From positions 2,108,001 through 2,172,000 of the forward strand of contig NZ_FNSZ01000001.1 of NCBI RefSeq assembly GCF_900105245.1: a DNA stretch of 64,000 bases. The letters run 5' to 3'. The notes beneath the pieces were generated by a model. It did no database searches and was not told where the DNA came from. It saw only the letters and a program-made list of their open reading frames with translations. The translations under genes and the position numbers were made by a program. Within the stretch, counting starts at the first letter, position 1; every line of letters begins with the position of its first letter. Positions 32,597 through 43,171 of the stretch are shown here, piece after piece. The stretch comes from Streptomyces sp. 1222.5. Its GTDB lineage: Bacteria > Actinomycetota > Actinomycetes > Streptomycetales > Streptomycetaceae.

Positions 32597-34060
32597 ATGT
32601 CGAAGCGCGTGCTGACGACAGAGTCCGGCGCCCCGGTCGCCGACAACCAGAACTCCGCCTCCGCCGGCGCAGGCGGCCCGCTCCTCCTCCAGGACCAGCA
32701 CCTCCTGGAGAAGCTCGCGCGCTTCAACCGCGAGCGGATCCCGGAGCGCGTCGTGCACGCCCGCGGTTCCGGCGCGTACGGCCACTTCGAGGTGACGGAC
32801 GACGTCACCGGCTTCACCCACGCCGACTTCCTGAGCGAGATCGGCAAGCGCACCGAGGTCTTCCTGCGCTTCTCGACGGTCGCCGACTCCCTCGGCGGCG
32901 CGGACGCCGTCCGCGACCCCCGCGGCTTCGCGGTGAAGTTCTACACCGAGGAGGGCAACTACGACCTCGTCGGCAACAACACCCCGGTGTTCTTCATCAA
33001 GGACCCGATCAAGTTCCCCGACTTCATCCACTCGCAGAAGCGGGACCCGTTCACGGGCAGGCAGGAGCCGGACAACGTCTGGGACTTCTGGGCGCACGCC
33101 CCCGAGGCCACGCACCAGGTGACCTGGCTGATGGGCGACCGCGGCATCCCGGCGTCGTACCGCCACATGAACGGCTACGGCTCGCACACCTACCAGTGGA
33201 CGAACGCGCAGGGCGAGGCCTTCTTCGTCAAGTACCACTTCAAGACGAACCAGGGCATCCGCAGCCTGAGCAGCGAGCAGGCCGCGGAGACCGTGGGCCA
33301 GGACGCCAACTCCCACCAGACGGACCTGCTGCAGGCCATCGAGCGGGGCGTGCACCCGTCCTGGACCCTGTACGTGCAGCTCATGCCGGCGGCCGAGGCG
33401 GCCGACTACCGCTTCAACCCGTTCGACCTCACCAAGGTGTGGCCGCACAAGGACTACCCGCTCCAGCGGGTGGGCCGCCTGGTCCTCGACCGCAACCCGG
33501 ACAACGTCTTCGCCGAGGTCGAGCAGGCCGCGTTCTCCCCGAACAACTTCGTGCCCGGTATCGGTCCGTCCCCGGACAAGATGCTCCAGGGCCGGCTGTT
33601 CGCCTACGCGGACGCCCACCGCTACCGCCTGGGCGTCAACCACACCCTGCTCGCCGTGAACGCCCCCAAGGCTGTCCCGGGCGGCGCCCGCAACTACGGC
33701 CGGGACGGCCTCATGGCGGTCAACGGCCAGGGTCGCGGCGCCAAGAACTACGAGCCGAACTCCTACGACGGCCCGGTCGAGACCGGCCGCCCGCTGTCGG
33801 CCCCCCTGCCGGTGTCGGGTCACACCGGCAACCACGAGGCTCCCCTCCACACCAAGGACGACGACTTCGTCCAGGCGGGCGACCTGTACCGCCTGATGTC
33901 CGAGGAGGAGAAGTCGCGTCTCGTCGCGAACATCGCCGGCAGCCTCTCGCAGGTCTCCCGCGACGACGTGATCGAGAAGAACCTGGCCCACTTCCACGCC
34001 GCCGACCCGGAGTACGGCAAGCGCGTGGAGGCGGCGGTCCGCGCCCTGCGCGAGGACTGA
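32597..34060 (+). CDS. katA: Monofunctional haem catalase (487 aa)
   Basis: This is a cytoplasmic clade-3 type catalase that breaks down H2O2. [13 protein letters not shown] carries the distal histidine near residue 54, [17 protein letters not shown] the NADPH/haem pocket, and [17 protein letters not shown] near 335-351 the proximal tyrosine. The length of 487 aa fits the small-subunit group. ATG 32597 follows GGAAGGTCCCCG; the longer frame would start inside the operator region. It has its own promoter with two operator types, one shared with the uricase operon, which generates H2O2, and one shared with glyoxylate genes. Confidence 0.96.
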   Translation: MSKRVLTTESGAPVADNQNSASAGAGGPLLLQDQHLLEKLARFNRERIPERVVHARGSGAYGHFEVTDDVTGFTHADFLSEIGKRTEVFLRFSTVADSLGGADAVRDPRGFAVKFYTEEGNYDLVGNNTPVFFIKDPIKFPDFIHSQKRDPFTGRQEPDNVWDFWAHAPEATHQVTWLMGDRGIPASYRHMNGYGSHTYQWTNAQGEAFFVKYHFKTNQGIRSLSSEQAAETVGQDANSHQTDLLQAIERGVHPSWTLYVQLMPAAEAADYRFNPFDLTKVWPHKDYPLQRVGRLVLDRNPDNVFAEVEQAAFSPNNFVPGIGPSPDKMLQGRLFAYADAHRYRLGVNHTLLAVNAPKAVPGGARNYGRDGLMAVNGQGRGAKNYEPNSYDGPVETGRPLSAPLPVSGHTGNHEAPLHTKDDDFVQAGDLYRLMSEEEKSRLVANIAGSLSQVSRDDVIEKNLAHFHAADPEYGKRVEAAVRALRED

Positions 34061-34079
34061 TCCCAGGAACCCGCAAGCA

Positions 34080-34117
34080 GCGTACGGAATCTGACGGGAG
34101 GTCATGATTCCGTACGC
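34080..34117 (+). terminator. Terminator of the catalase gene
   Basis: GCGTACGGAATC (34080-34091) and GATTCCGTACGC (34106-34117) form a perfect 12-bp stem with a 14-base loop starting 20 bases after the catalase stop codon. Confidence 0.8.
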
Positions 34118-34463
34118 GGCCCGCGCAGTACACCGGACGGCCCGGATGAGGGGTGGCCGTCGGTGGAGGCGCGGGCAGGGCGAGGACCGCGGCGGCGTGC
34201 GAGCCAGTGCGGTGGTGAAGGAACGGCCTGCCCTTCTCGACCTGAGGGAAGAGCACCCGGATCCGTCGCATCCGCCGCGGTCCCACCCAGCCCCCTTACC
34301 GGGGGCCGCCTGCCCCGTCCGGCGGCGCGAACGACCTGTCGCGCCCAGCCTCGCGCCGTCGGACGGCCATCACCGGACACCGAAGCGCCCCCTGCCCAGG
34401 GGGCGCTTCGCGTCGTCCCGGCCCCGGCGTGCGCGGGGGACCCTTCCGCAGGACGCTGATGCC
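34118..34463. other. Intergenic stretch with a second stem-loop
   Basis: No convincing gene is present. The only structure I can support is the hairpin CGAAGCGCCCCCT / AGGGGGCGCTTCG at 34381-34410, a perfect 13-bp stem with a 4-base loop, which could serve as a further terminator or as a processed 3' element. Open frames on either strand here give low-complexity Arg/Pro/Gly translations. Confidence 0.45.
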
Positions 34464-34697
34464 ATGGGCAATCCGACGCAGTACCCGCACATCGTGGTCC
34501 ACTCGCCCGCCCTGGACGGCTCCCGCCGGGTCACCGAGGGAGAGGTGACCCTGGGCATCGCCTCCCACCTGGACGACGTCGTGGAGATCCTGCGGCTGGC
34601 CGATCTGGACCGGATCGAAGTGGAGGAGAGCGATCTGATCGAGTGGCAGGGCGGGGGCCCGGACGACTGGCCCGGACTCTCCGAGCACGAGTGGTAG
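34464..34697 (+). CDS. Small conserved hypothetical protein (77 aa)
   Basis: This short acidic cytoplasmic protein opens MGNPTQYPHIVVHSPALDGS and ends WPGLSEHEW. Codon use is normal for a Streptomyces gene, and the sequence has a compact alpha/beta look (RRVTEGEVTLGIASHLDDVVEILRLADL in two pieces). GGACGCTGATGCC before the ATG contains a weak ribosome site. I do not recognise the family and see no catalytic motif, signal peptide or membrane segment. The context between catalase and a TIGR04222-like protein gives no clue to function. Confidence 0.6.
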   Translation: MGNPTQYPHIVVHSPALDGSRRVTEGEVTLGIASHLDDVVEILRLADLDRIEVEESDLIEWQGGGPDDWPGLSEHEW

Positions 34698-34857
34698 CCG
34701 TGCCGCGTACGGCAGGGACCGTAGCGGCACTACGCCATCCTCAAATCAACCTCTGAACAGCGCGGACCATGCTTCGGCCACCCCCGCGCGCGGGCATGTC
34801 ACCAGCAGACGGGGCCCGCCGGCACGGGGGCGGCGGGCCCCCTCGCGGGGGTGAGCC

Positions 34858-35571
34858 GTGGGCCGTACGACGTCGATTCCACCGGACGCCTGCGCGGTCG
34901 CCCTGCTGCGGGGCGGCGACCGCGCCGCGCTGACCGTCGCCGTGCTCGGACTGCATCTGCGCGGCGTGGTCGAGGCCGGCCGGCCCGGCACCCTGCGCAG
35001 GGCCGGCGGGCCCGGTGACGCCGGCCCCTTCCGCCACCCGCTGGAGAAGGCGGTCCGCACCGGTCTGTACCGGCCCGCCGGACCGCGGGAGCTGCCCGGC
35101 CGGGCGGTGGTACGCCGGGCCCTGGCCCGGATGCGCGCCGAGCTGAGGGCCGCCGGACTGCTGCGGTCGCTGCCGCCCGGGCCCACCCGTGCCGCCCGCC
35201 GTGAGCTGGCCGCGCTGCGTGCGCTGCATCCACTGCCGGACGGCCCCGACGGCCTGCCCGACGACCAGGTCCTGCTCACCGTCGCGCTGCACGGCGCGCG
35301 GGCTTTGACGGCGCTGGTGCCGGTGTTCGCCCGCGACTCCGGGCTCACCGGCCGCGGCGCCCTCGCCGACGAGGGGCTCTTCCCCTTCGGCCGGGGCGGC
35401 GGCCTGCGCGGCATCGCAGGCGACGGGGGGCACGAGGAGCCCCACGGTCCGGGCACCGGCGCCCCCACCCACGACACCGGCCACGGCGGGCACGCCCACG
35501 GCGGCGACTTCGGCGGGCACGGCGGCGGCCACGACTACGGCGGCGGCTGCGGAGGCGGCGGCTACGGCTGA
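34858..35571 (+). CDS. TIGR04222-like protein with Gly/His-rich tail (237 aa)
   Basis: Residues 1-170 resemble the cytoplasmic region of actinobacterial TIGR04222 proteins: VALLRGGDRAALTVAVLGLHLRG at the start, then a helical region with ARMRAELRAAGLL and DDQVLLTVALHGARAL. The last 50 residues are almost only Gly, His, Asp and Tyr, ending GGGCGGGGYG. No membrane helices are evident, unlike the full-length members. The GTG at 34858 is the best start. The tail could bind metal through its many histidines or be a disordered anchor. Function is unknown. Confidence 0.7.
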   Translation: MGRTTSIPPDACAVALLRGGDRAALTVAVLGLHLRGVVEAGRPGTLRRAGGPGDAGPFRHPLEKAVRTGLYRPAGPRELPGRAVVRRALARMRAELRAAGLLRSLPPGPTRAARRELAALRALHPLPDGPDGLPDDQVLLTVALHGARALTALVPVFARDSGLTGRGALADEGLFPFGRGGGLRGIAGDGGHEEPHGPGTGAPTHDTGHGGHAHGGDFGGHGGGHDYGGGCGGGGYG

Positions 35572-35715
35572 GCCCCACCCCCGGCGCCTACGGCGGACAC
35601 AAAGGCCCGGGCTCAACCTGGCCCGGCCCCCAGCCGCACCGGCGGCGGCCACGGCACGCACCCGCGTGCGGGCCGGAGGTCCGCTGAGCCCCGCGCACGC
35701 GGGAGCGGCACGACC

Positions 35716-35751
35716 AAGGGGCGGACCGTCCTTCCGGACGGTCCGCCCCTT
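35716..35751 (-). terminator. gcl: Strong terminator of gcl
   Basis: AAGGGGCGGACCGTCC (35716-35731) pairs without mismatch with GGACGGTCCGCCCCTT (35736-35751) around a TTCC loop, a 16-bp stem placed 15 bases beyond the gcl stop. Confidence 0.88.
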
Positions 35752-35765
35752 CCGGGTCAGGTGGG

Positions 35766-37553
<1,788 letters not shown>

Positions 37554-37630
37554 CGAGTACTCCTGCTTCGGCTGTCGGATGCGTACTCCCGTCGCGCCCC
37601 GCGGTGAGCACAGTCTCCAGATTGGCAATC

Positions 37631-37666
37631 TTCCGCATTACGGAATTCAACTTCTACTATCTGGAA
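37631..37666. promoter_or_regulatory. Tandem IclR-type operator boxes at the gcl promoter
   Basis: The perfect palindrome TTCCGCATTACGGAA (37631-37645) and TTCTACTATCTGGAA (37652-37666) start 21 bases apart. Read in the gcl direction, the imperfect box comes first and the perfect one second, exactly as at hyi. Confidence 0.72.
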
Positions 37667-37668
37667 GC

Positions 37669-37697
37669 AATGTAAGGGGGTCGGCGAATCGCGTCAA
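37669..37697 (-). promoter_or_regulatory. gcl: Promoter of gcl
   Basis: Read leftward, TTGACG (37697-37692) and TACATT (37674-37669) are separated by 17 bases. The first operator box begins three bases after the -10, covering the transcription start. Confidence 0.7.
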
Positions 37698-37802
37698 GAG
37701 ACGCCGGGACACGGCAAGCACCGGACAAGGGGGGTGCGGGAGGAGGACGATGGGTTCGCCGTCGCCCGACGGCCGTTCCGACGCGACGCCTTGGAGTGGG
37801 CC

Positions 37803-38585
37803 ATGCCCGAGAGCGTGCCGGTGCGCTGTCCCGCCTGCCGGCGCGCGCACCTCTACACCGCGCCGGCCTACCCGTGTGCGTGCGGCGCGCCCACCGCCCC
37901 GCGGCTCGATCCGGCCACCGAACCGGCCGTCTCGGCGCACCGCGCCTGGGACGACGAGTGGCTCACCGTGCCGTGCGCCGTCTGCGGGCGCCGCAACCAG
38001 TGGCCCCGGCCGGAACTGGGCTGCCCGTGCGGCACGGTGCTGCGGGTCCCGGTGACGGCTGCGCCCGAGACGTCCGCCGGGCCCCTGACGGAGACGGCAC
38101 CCGGGGCGCGGGGCGCGCCGGGGCAGGCCCCGGCCGGGCCGGATGCCGGGGAGGCCGCCGCCGCGCGGCGGCCCGCGTTCCAGCCCCGCGCCATTCGCAC
38201 CGCCCGTGACGCCGTCACCGCCGCCGCGCTGTATCTGCGCTGGCTCGGCTACCGGGGCATCCGCCGCGCCGACCAGCGGCCGCCGAACGGCATCGGGCTC
38301 GCCGCCCGTGGCCTGCTCGCCCAGGTGGACCCGACCGTGCGGCCGGCCGCGCTGCGGGACGTGGAGTGCCTGTGGCTGACCGCGACGACGGAATCGGCGG
38401 ACTGCGTCTACTTCTCCCTGGCCGTCTACACCGACGAGGCCCGGACCCGCGCCACCTCGCTCGGCGTCCCGCTGTTCGTCCTGGACCTCGCCGGAGACCC
38501 TCAGCCGATGAACGACCCGGCCGAGGCGCTGCACGGCGAAGGGGCCCCGGCCCCGGGGGGCGGAGCGCGGGACCGGCGCACCTGA
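37803..38585 (+). CDS. Zinc-ribbon-containing hypothetical protein (260 aa)
   Basis: Two CxxC pairs near the start, VRCPACRR (Cys9/Cys12) and YPCACGAP, and two more, VPCAVCGRR and LGCPCGTV, indicate one or two zinc ribbons within residues 7-80. A Pro/Ala/Gly-rich linker follows. The C-terminal domain of about 110 residues (RTARDAVTAAALYLRWLGYRG, then VECLWLTATTESADCVYFSLAVYTDEA) looks like a restriction-endonuclease-like or WD-type alpha/beta domain, but I see no firm active site. ATG 37803 with TTGGAG upstream is preferred to a GTG 69 bases earlier. It is divergent from gcl. Function is unknown. Confidence 0.72.
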   Translation: MPESVPVRCPACRRAHLYTAPAYPCACGAPTAPRLDPATEPAVSAHRAWDDEWLTVPCAVCGRRNQWPRPELGCPCGTVLRVPVTAAPETSAGPLTETAPGARGAPGQAPAGPDAGEAAAARRPAFQPRAIRTARDAVTAAALYLRWLGYRGIRRADQRPPNGIGLAARGLLAQVDPTVRPAALRDVECLWLTATTESADCVYFSLAVYTDEARTRATSLGVPLFVLDLAGDPQPMNDPAEALHGEGAPAPGGGARDRRT

Positions 38586-38735
38586 CACCGTGGGGCGGCG
38601 CACCACCGGATACCGTCCGCGGACGGCGCCCGTCCGGAACACCGACGGGTCCCGGGCCGAGTACGCCGCCGACAGCGCGCTCCGACGACCGGGACCCGTC
38701 CTCGAGCAATCAGCGCATGCTCGATTCCCGCTGGG

Positions 38736-40346
38736 TCACACCTGGAACTTCTCCCGCAGTTCGACCTTCCGCACCTTTCCGGACACCGTCATCGGGAAGG
38801 AGTCGAGGATCCGGAGCCTGCTCGGGATCTTGTAGTGGGCGAGCCGGCCCTCGCAGAAGGCGCGCACCTCCTCCAGCGTGGGCGGGTCGGCCGGGTCGTG
38901 CGGGATGACGCAGGCGAGCACCTCCTCGCCGTACCTCTCGTGCGGCACGCCGACGACCTGGACGTCCCTGATCTTGGCGTGCGCGTAGAGGAACTCCTCG
39001 ATCTCGCGCGGGTAGATGTTCTCGCCGCCCCGGATGATCATGTCCTTGATGCGGCCGACGATCTCGACGTAGCCGTCCTCACGCATCGTCGCGAGGTCGC
39101 CCGTGTGCATCCAGCGGCCGGCGTCGACGGCCTCGGCGGTCTTCTCCGGCTCGTTCCAGTAGCCGAGCATCACGCTGTACCCGCGGGTGCACAGCTCGCC
39201 GGCCGTGCCCCGGGGCTGCGTCACGCCGGTGGCCGGGTCGACGACCTTGACCTCCAGGTGCGGCAGGACGCGGCCGACGGTCCCGGTGCGGTGTTCCAGG
39301 TCGTCGTCGATGCGCGTCTGGAGCGACACCGGTGAGGTCTCGGTCATGCCGTAGCAGATGGAGACCTCCTCCATGTGCATCTCGGCGACCACCCGCTTCA
39401 TCACCTCCACCGGACAGGGCGAGCCCGCCATGATGCCGGTGCGCAGGGTGGAGAGGTCGTAGGAGGCGAAGTCCGCGAGGTTCAGTTCGGCGATGAACAT
39501 CGTCGGGACGCCGTACAGGGACGTGCAGCGTTCCCGCTGCACCGCCTCCAGGGTGGCCCTCGGTTCGAAGGACGGGGCCGGGATCACCATGCAGGCGCCG
39601 TGCGAGGTGGCGGCCAGGTTCCCCATGACCATGCCGAAGCAGTGGTAGAAGGGCACCGGGATGCAGATCCGGTCCTGCTCGGAGTAGGAGATCGACTCTC
39701 CTACGAAGTAGCCGTTGTTGAGGATGTTGTGGTGGGAGAGGGTGGCGCCCTTCGGGAAGCCGGTCGTGCCCGAGGTGTACTGGATGTTGATGGGGTCGTC
39801 GCAGGACAACGACGCCTCGCGGTCCCGCACTTCGTCGCGCGGGGTGTCCGAACCGCGTGCGGTGAACGCCTCCCAGCCCGGGTCCCCGATGTAGACGGTC
39901 TCCGTCAGCCGGGGGCATCGGCCGCGGACCTCCTCGACCATCGCCCGGTAGTCGCTCGACTTGTGGCTGAGGGAGGCGAACAGCAGGGAGATCCCCGCCT
40001 GGTTGAGGACGAACTCCACCTCGTGGGTGCGGTAGGCCGGGTTGATGTTGACCATGACGGCGCCGACGCGTGCGGTGGCGTACTGCACGAGCACCCACTC
40101 GGCGCAGTTGACCGCCCAGATGCCCACCCGGTCGCCCTTGGCGATCCCGCTCGCGAGCAGCGCGCACGCCAGCCGGTCGACGTCGGCGGCGAACGCGGCG
40201 TACGTCCAGCGCCGGCCGGTGGGGACGTCGACCAGGGCCTCCCGGTCGGGCCACGCGGCCACCGCCCGGTCCAGGTTGGCACCGATGGTGTCGCCGAGCA
40301 GGGCGGTGGTTCCCGTCCCGTGGGTGTACGACAGCTGTGCGGTCAC
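38736..40346 (-). CDS. Fatty-acyl-CoA synthetase, ACSF2-like (536 aa)
   Basis: This AMP-forming acyl-CoA synthetase contains the core P-loop [18 protein letters not shown] at about residues 186-203, [10 protein letters not shown] in the adenylate pocket, [13 protein letters not shown] motif RWMHTGDLA and the C-terminal hinge [16 protein letters not shown], with the catalytic lysine in [11 protein letters not shown]. The overall pattern matches ACSF2-type medium/long-chain acyl-CoA synthetases rather than NRPS adenylation domains. GTG 40346 overlaps the TGA of the upstream synthetase gene by four bases (GTGA), so the two are translationally coupled. They probably activate different acids of one degradation pathway. 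Confidence 0.92.
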   Translation of the reverse strand: MTAQLSYTHGTGTTALLGDTIGANLDRAVAAWPDREALVDVPTGRRWTYAAFAADVDRLACALLASGIAKGDRVGIWAVNCAEWVLVQYATARVGAVMVNINPAYRTHEVEFVLNQAGISLLFASLSHKSSDYRAMVEEVRGRCPRLTETVYIGDPGWEAFTARGSDTPRDEVRDREASLSCDDPINIQYTSGTTGFPKGATLSHHNILNNGYFVGESISYSEQDRICIPVPFYHCFGMVMGNLAATSHGACMVIPAPSFEPRATLEAVQRERCTSLYGVPTMFIAELNLADFASYDLSTLRTGIMAGSPCPVEVMKRVVAEMHMEEVSICYGMTETSPVSLQTRIDDDLEHRTGTVGRVLPHLEVKVVDPATGVTQPRGTAGELCTRGYSVMLGYWNEPEKTAEAVDAGRWMHTGDLATMREDGYVEIVGRIKDMIIRGGENIYPREIEEFLYAHAKIRDVQVVGVPHERYGEEVLACVIPHDPADPPTLEEVRAFCEGRLAHYKIPSRLRILDSFPMTVSGKVRKVELREKFQV

Positions 40347-42016
40347 CGGAAGTCCTCCTCGCGGTACTCGTCGGCCGAGCCGGCGGCCGTGGCCTCGCGC
40401 AGCTCGATCCGGCGGATCTTGCCGGAGACGGTCTTCGGCAGCGCGCCGAACTCCAGCCGGCGGATGCGCTTGTAGGGGGCGAGGACCTGGCGGGAGTGCT
40501 CGAAGACGACCTTCGCGGTGTCGGGTCCGGGCTCCCAGCCCTCGGCGAGGACGACGTACGCCTTGGGGACGGCGAGCCGCAGGTCGTCCGGCGCGGGCAC
40601 GACGGCCGCCTCGGCCACCGCCTCGTGCTCCAGCAGCACGCTCTCCAGCTCGAACGGGCTGATCTTGTAGTCGGAGGCCTTGAAGACGTCGTCGGCGCGG
40701 CCGATGTAGGTCAGGTAGCCGTCCTCGTCGCGGGAGGCGATGTCGCCGGTGCGGTAGTAGCCGCCCGCCATGGCCTCGGCCGTGCGGTCGGGGTCGCCGT
40801 GGTAGCCGGTCATCAGGCCGACCGGGCTCTCGGAGAGGTCCAGCGAGATCTCGCCCTCGGTGGCGCCGGGGGCGCCGGAGACCGGGTCGAGGAGCTCGAC
40901 CCGGTAACCGGGGCTGGGCCGGCCCATCGAGCCGGTCTTGAGCACCTGGCCGGGGCTGTTGGAGACCTGGACGGCGGTCTCGGTCTGCCCGAAGCCGTCC
41001 CGGACGGTGAGGCCCCAGGCCCGCCTGACCTGCTCGATCACCTCGGGGTTCAGCGGCTCGCCGGCGGCCACCACCTCGCGGGGCGGGGTACGCAGCTGGC
41101 CGAGGTCCGCCTGGATGAGCATGCGCCACACCGTCGGCGGGGCGCAGAAGGTGGTCACCCCGGCCCGGTCCATCTCGGCCATCAGCCGGGCCGCGTCGAA
41201 CCGGGTGTAGTTGTGGATGAAGACGGTCGCCTCCGCGTTCCACGGGGCGAACAGGTTGGACCAGGCGTGCTTGGCCCAGCCCGGCGAGGAGATGTTCAGG
41301 TGGACGTCGCCGGGCTTCAGGCCGATCCAGTACATGGTGGCCAGGTGCCCGACGGGGTACGAGGTGTGGGTGTGCTCGACCAGCTTGGGGCGGGCGGTGG
41401 TCCCCGAGGTGAAGTAGAGCATCAGCGGGTCGTCGGCCAGGGTGGGGCCGTCGGGGAGGAACTCGGCGGGTGCCGCGTAGGCGTCCTCGTACGGCTCCCA
41501 GCCCTCCTCCGGCAGGCCGCCGACGGAGATCCGCGTGTAGGCGCCGGGCACGTCGTCGAACTTGGCGGTGTCCCCGGCCCGCGCGATCACGTGCTTCACC
41601 CGGCCCCGCTCGACACGGTCGCGCAGGTCGGCCGGGCCGAGCAGCGGGGTGGCGGGGATGACGACGGCACGCAGCTTCATCGCGGCCAGCGCGGTCTCCC
41701 ACAGCTCGGCCTGGTTGCCGAGCATGACGAGGATGCGGTCCTCGGCGGCGACGCCCCGCTCGCGCAGCCAGTGCGCGACCCGGTTGGAGCGCTCGGCCAT
41801 CTCCGCGAAGGACAGCCGGGTCTCGGCGCCGTCCTCCTCGACGATGTGCAGGGCGGTCCGGTCGTTGCCCTCGGCGATCACGTCGAACCAGTCCAGCGCC
41901 CAGTTGAAATGCTCCGGCCGCGGCCAGGCGAACCCGTCGTAGGCGGCTGTGTAGTCCTCGCGGTGCTCCAGCAGGAAGTCCCGGGCGCCCCTGAAGGCCT
42001 CGGTCGCCGTCGTCAT
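40343..42016 (-). CDS. AMP-dependent acyl-CoA synthetase, MACS/benzoate type (557 aa)
   Basis: This AMP-forming synthetase resembles medium-chain acyl-CoA (MACS) and aryl-CoA ligases: [17 protein letters not shown] at the start is typical of that group. The P-loop is [18 protein letters not shown] near residue 180, [12 protein letters not shown] binds adenylate, [16 protein letters not shown] carries the ribose aspartate, [20 protein letters not shown] the hinge, and [11 protein letters not shown] the lysine. ATG 42016 has GGAGGACGCAG before it. It is the first gene of a two-gene operon and is divergent from a GAF/LuxR regulator that probably controls it. Confidence 0.92.
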   Translation of the reverse strand: MTTATEAFRGARDFLLEHREDYTAAYDGFAWPRPEHFNWALDWFDVIAEGNDRTALHIVEEDGAETRLSFAEMAERSNRVAHWLRERGVAAEDRILVMLGNQAELWETALAAMKLRAVVIPATPLLGPADLRDRVERGRVKHVIARAGDTAKFDDVPGAYTRISVGGLPEEGWEPYEDAYAAPAEFLPDGPTLADDPLMLYFTSGTTARPKLVEHTHTSYPVGHLATMYWIGLKPGDVHLNISSPGWAKHAWSNLFAPWNAEATVFIHNYTRFDAARLMAEMDRAGVTTFCAPPTVWRMLIQADLGQLRTPPREVVAAGEPLNPEVIEQVRRAWGLTVRDGFGQTETAVQVSNSPGQVLKTGSMGRPSPGYRVELLDPVSGAPGATEGEISLDLSESPVGLMTGYHGDPDRTAEAMAGGYYRTGDIASRDEDGYLTYIGRADDVFKASDYKISPFELESVLLEHEAVAEAAVVPAPDDLRLAVPKAYVVLAEGWEPGPDTAKVVFEHSRQVLAPYKRIRRLEFGALPKTVSGKIRRIELREATAAGSADEYREEDFR

Positions 42017-42140
42017 CTGCGTCCTCCATGCTTTCCGGTCGTTCACCCCCGGGCGCCGGTGCCCCGGGGGCCACTCCCCTGTTCCGGACCATTGCCGGGC
42101 GGCTCTCTGGCATCGTCTAATCCGTGATGCAGGTCTCACT

Positions 42141-42156
42141 ACCCCCGAACGGGGGT
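42141..42156. promoter_or_regulatory. Palindromic LuxR-type box
   Basis: ACCCCCGAACGGGGGT is a perfect 16-base inverted repeat between the acyl-CoA synthetase operon and the LuxR regulator (or at the very start of its longer frame). A related palindrome ACCCCCTAGGGGGT lies at 46039-46052. CCCC-N-GGGG sites are typical for LuxR/NarL-type helix-turn-helix proteins. Confidence 0.55.
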
Positions 42157-42180
42157 GTGGGAAGCCGAAAGGGCGAACAG

Positions 42181-43011
42181 GTGACGGCGGAGGTGACGGG
42201 AGTGGTGGAGATCGGCGGCGCCCCGGCCCGGCTGCGGCGCGCGACCGGGCTCCCGGTGGCCTTCGGCGGGCTGGTCGAGCCCGGCCGGCCGCGGATACGC
42301 ATCACCGAGCTCAGCGGTACGACCACGGCCGCCCTGCGCTCCCTCGCGGTGACCTCGGGCAACGGGCTCGGCGGCAAGGCGGTGGCGCTGGCCCGGCCGT
42401 GCGCGGTGACGGACTACTCCAGCTCCCGGCAGATCAGTCACGAGTACGACGCACCGGTGGCCGCCGAGGGCCTCCACTCGGTGCTGGCGGTGCCGGTCGT
42501 CGTACGGCGGCGGGTGCGCGGGGTGCTGTACGGCGCGCTGCGCTCGCCCCAGCCCCTGGGGGACCGGGTGCTGGGCGCGGCGATGGCGGTGGCCCGGGAC
42601 ATGGAGCAGGCGTTGGTGGTGCGGGACGAGGCGCGGGGGCTGCTGGCGGCGGTCCGGCCGGAGCCCGGCGGCACGGAGCGGGGCGCGGCCTGGGAGCAGG
42701 TGCGTGAGGCCCACGCGGCACTGCGGGCGCTGGCGCCGCGGATCGCCGACCCGGAGCTGCGGGCGGAACTGCTGGCGGCGTGCGGACTGCTGACCGCGTC
42801 GCGGCCGGCCGAAGGCGCGAGCCTGGCGCCACGCGAACTGGACGTGCTCTCCTGGGTGGCGGCGGGTGCCACCAACACGGCCGTGGCCGAGCGGCTCGGG
42901 TTGCGCCCGGAGACGGTCAAGGGCTACCTGCGCTCGGCGATGCGGAAGCTGGGCACGCACACCCGAGGGGAGGCGGTGACGGCGGCCCGCAGAGCGGGGC
43001 TGCTGCCGTAG
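42181..43011 (+). CDS. GAF-domain LuxR-family regulator (276 aa)
   Basis: An N-terminal GAF-like sensor covers about residues 25-155 (TSGNGLGGKAVALARPCAVTDY, LHSVLAVPVVVRRRVRGVLYG in pieces), followed by a helical linker and a LuxR/NarL helix-turn-helix at the end: LAPRELDVLSWVAAGATNTAVAERLGLRPETVKGYLRSAMRKLG. I favour GTG 42181 because a perfect palindrome lies immediately upstream; the frame also opens at GTG 42124, giving 295 aa. It is divergent from the acyl-CoA synthetase pair, so it likely controls their expression in response to an acid or acyl-CoA bound by the GAF domain. Confidence 0.85.
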   Translation: MTAEVTGVVEIGGAPARLRRATGLPVAFGGLVEPGRPRIRITELSGTTTAALRSLAVTSGNGLGGKAVALARPCAVTDYSSSRQISHEYDAPVAAEGLHSVLAVPVVVRRRVRGVLYGALRSPQPLGDRVLGAAMAVARDMEQALVVRDEARGLLAAVRPEPGGTERGAAWEQVREAHAALRALAPRIADPELRAELLAACGLLTASRPAEGASLAPRELDVLSWVAAGATNTAVAERLGLRPETVKGYLRSAMRKLGTHTRGEAVTAARRAGLLP

Positions 43012-43171
43012 ACGAACCGGACGGGCCCGGTGAGGAAACCTTTTCATTCATGCGGTGACGCTTTGAATTTACCTATGCTTTGACCGTTTGTTATTTCCCT
43101 CACCACGGCTTCCGTCCGAATTTCAAGGATCGTTGCCTAGAATTTGGCCCGGACACGACACGAGGGGAGCG

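Noticed and set aside
34118..34463. Small gene on either strand downstream of catalase
   Set aside because: Open frames lack codon bias and recognisable sequence; only stem-loops are convincing.
38736..42016. Acyl-CoA synthetase pair as NRPS adenylation domains
   Set aside because: Sequences match stand-alone MACS and ACSF2-type ligases, and no carrier or condensation domains are present.
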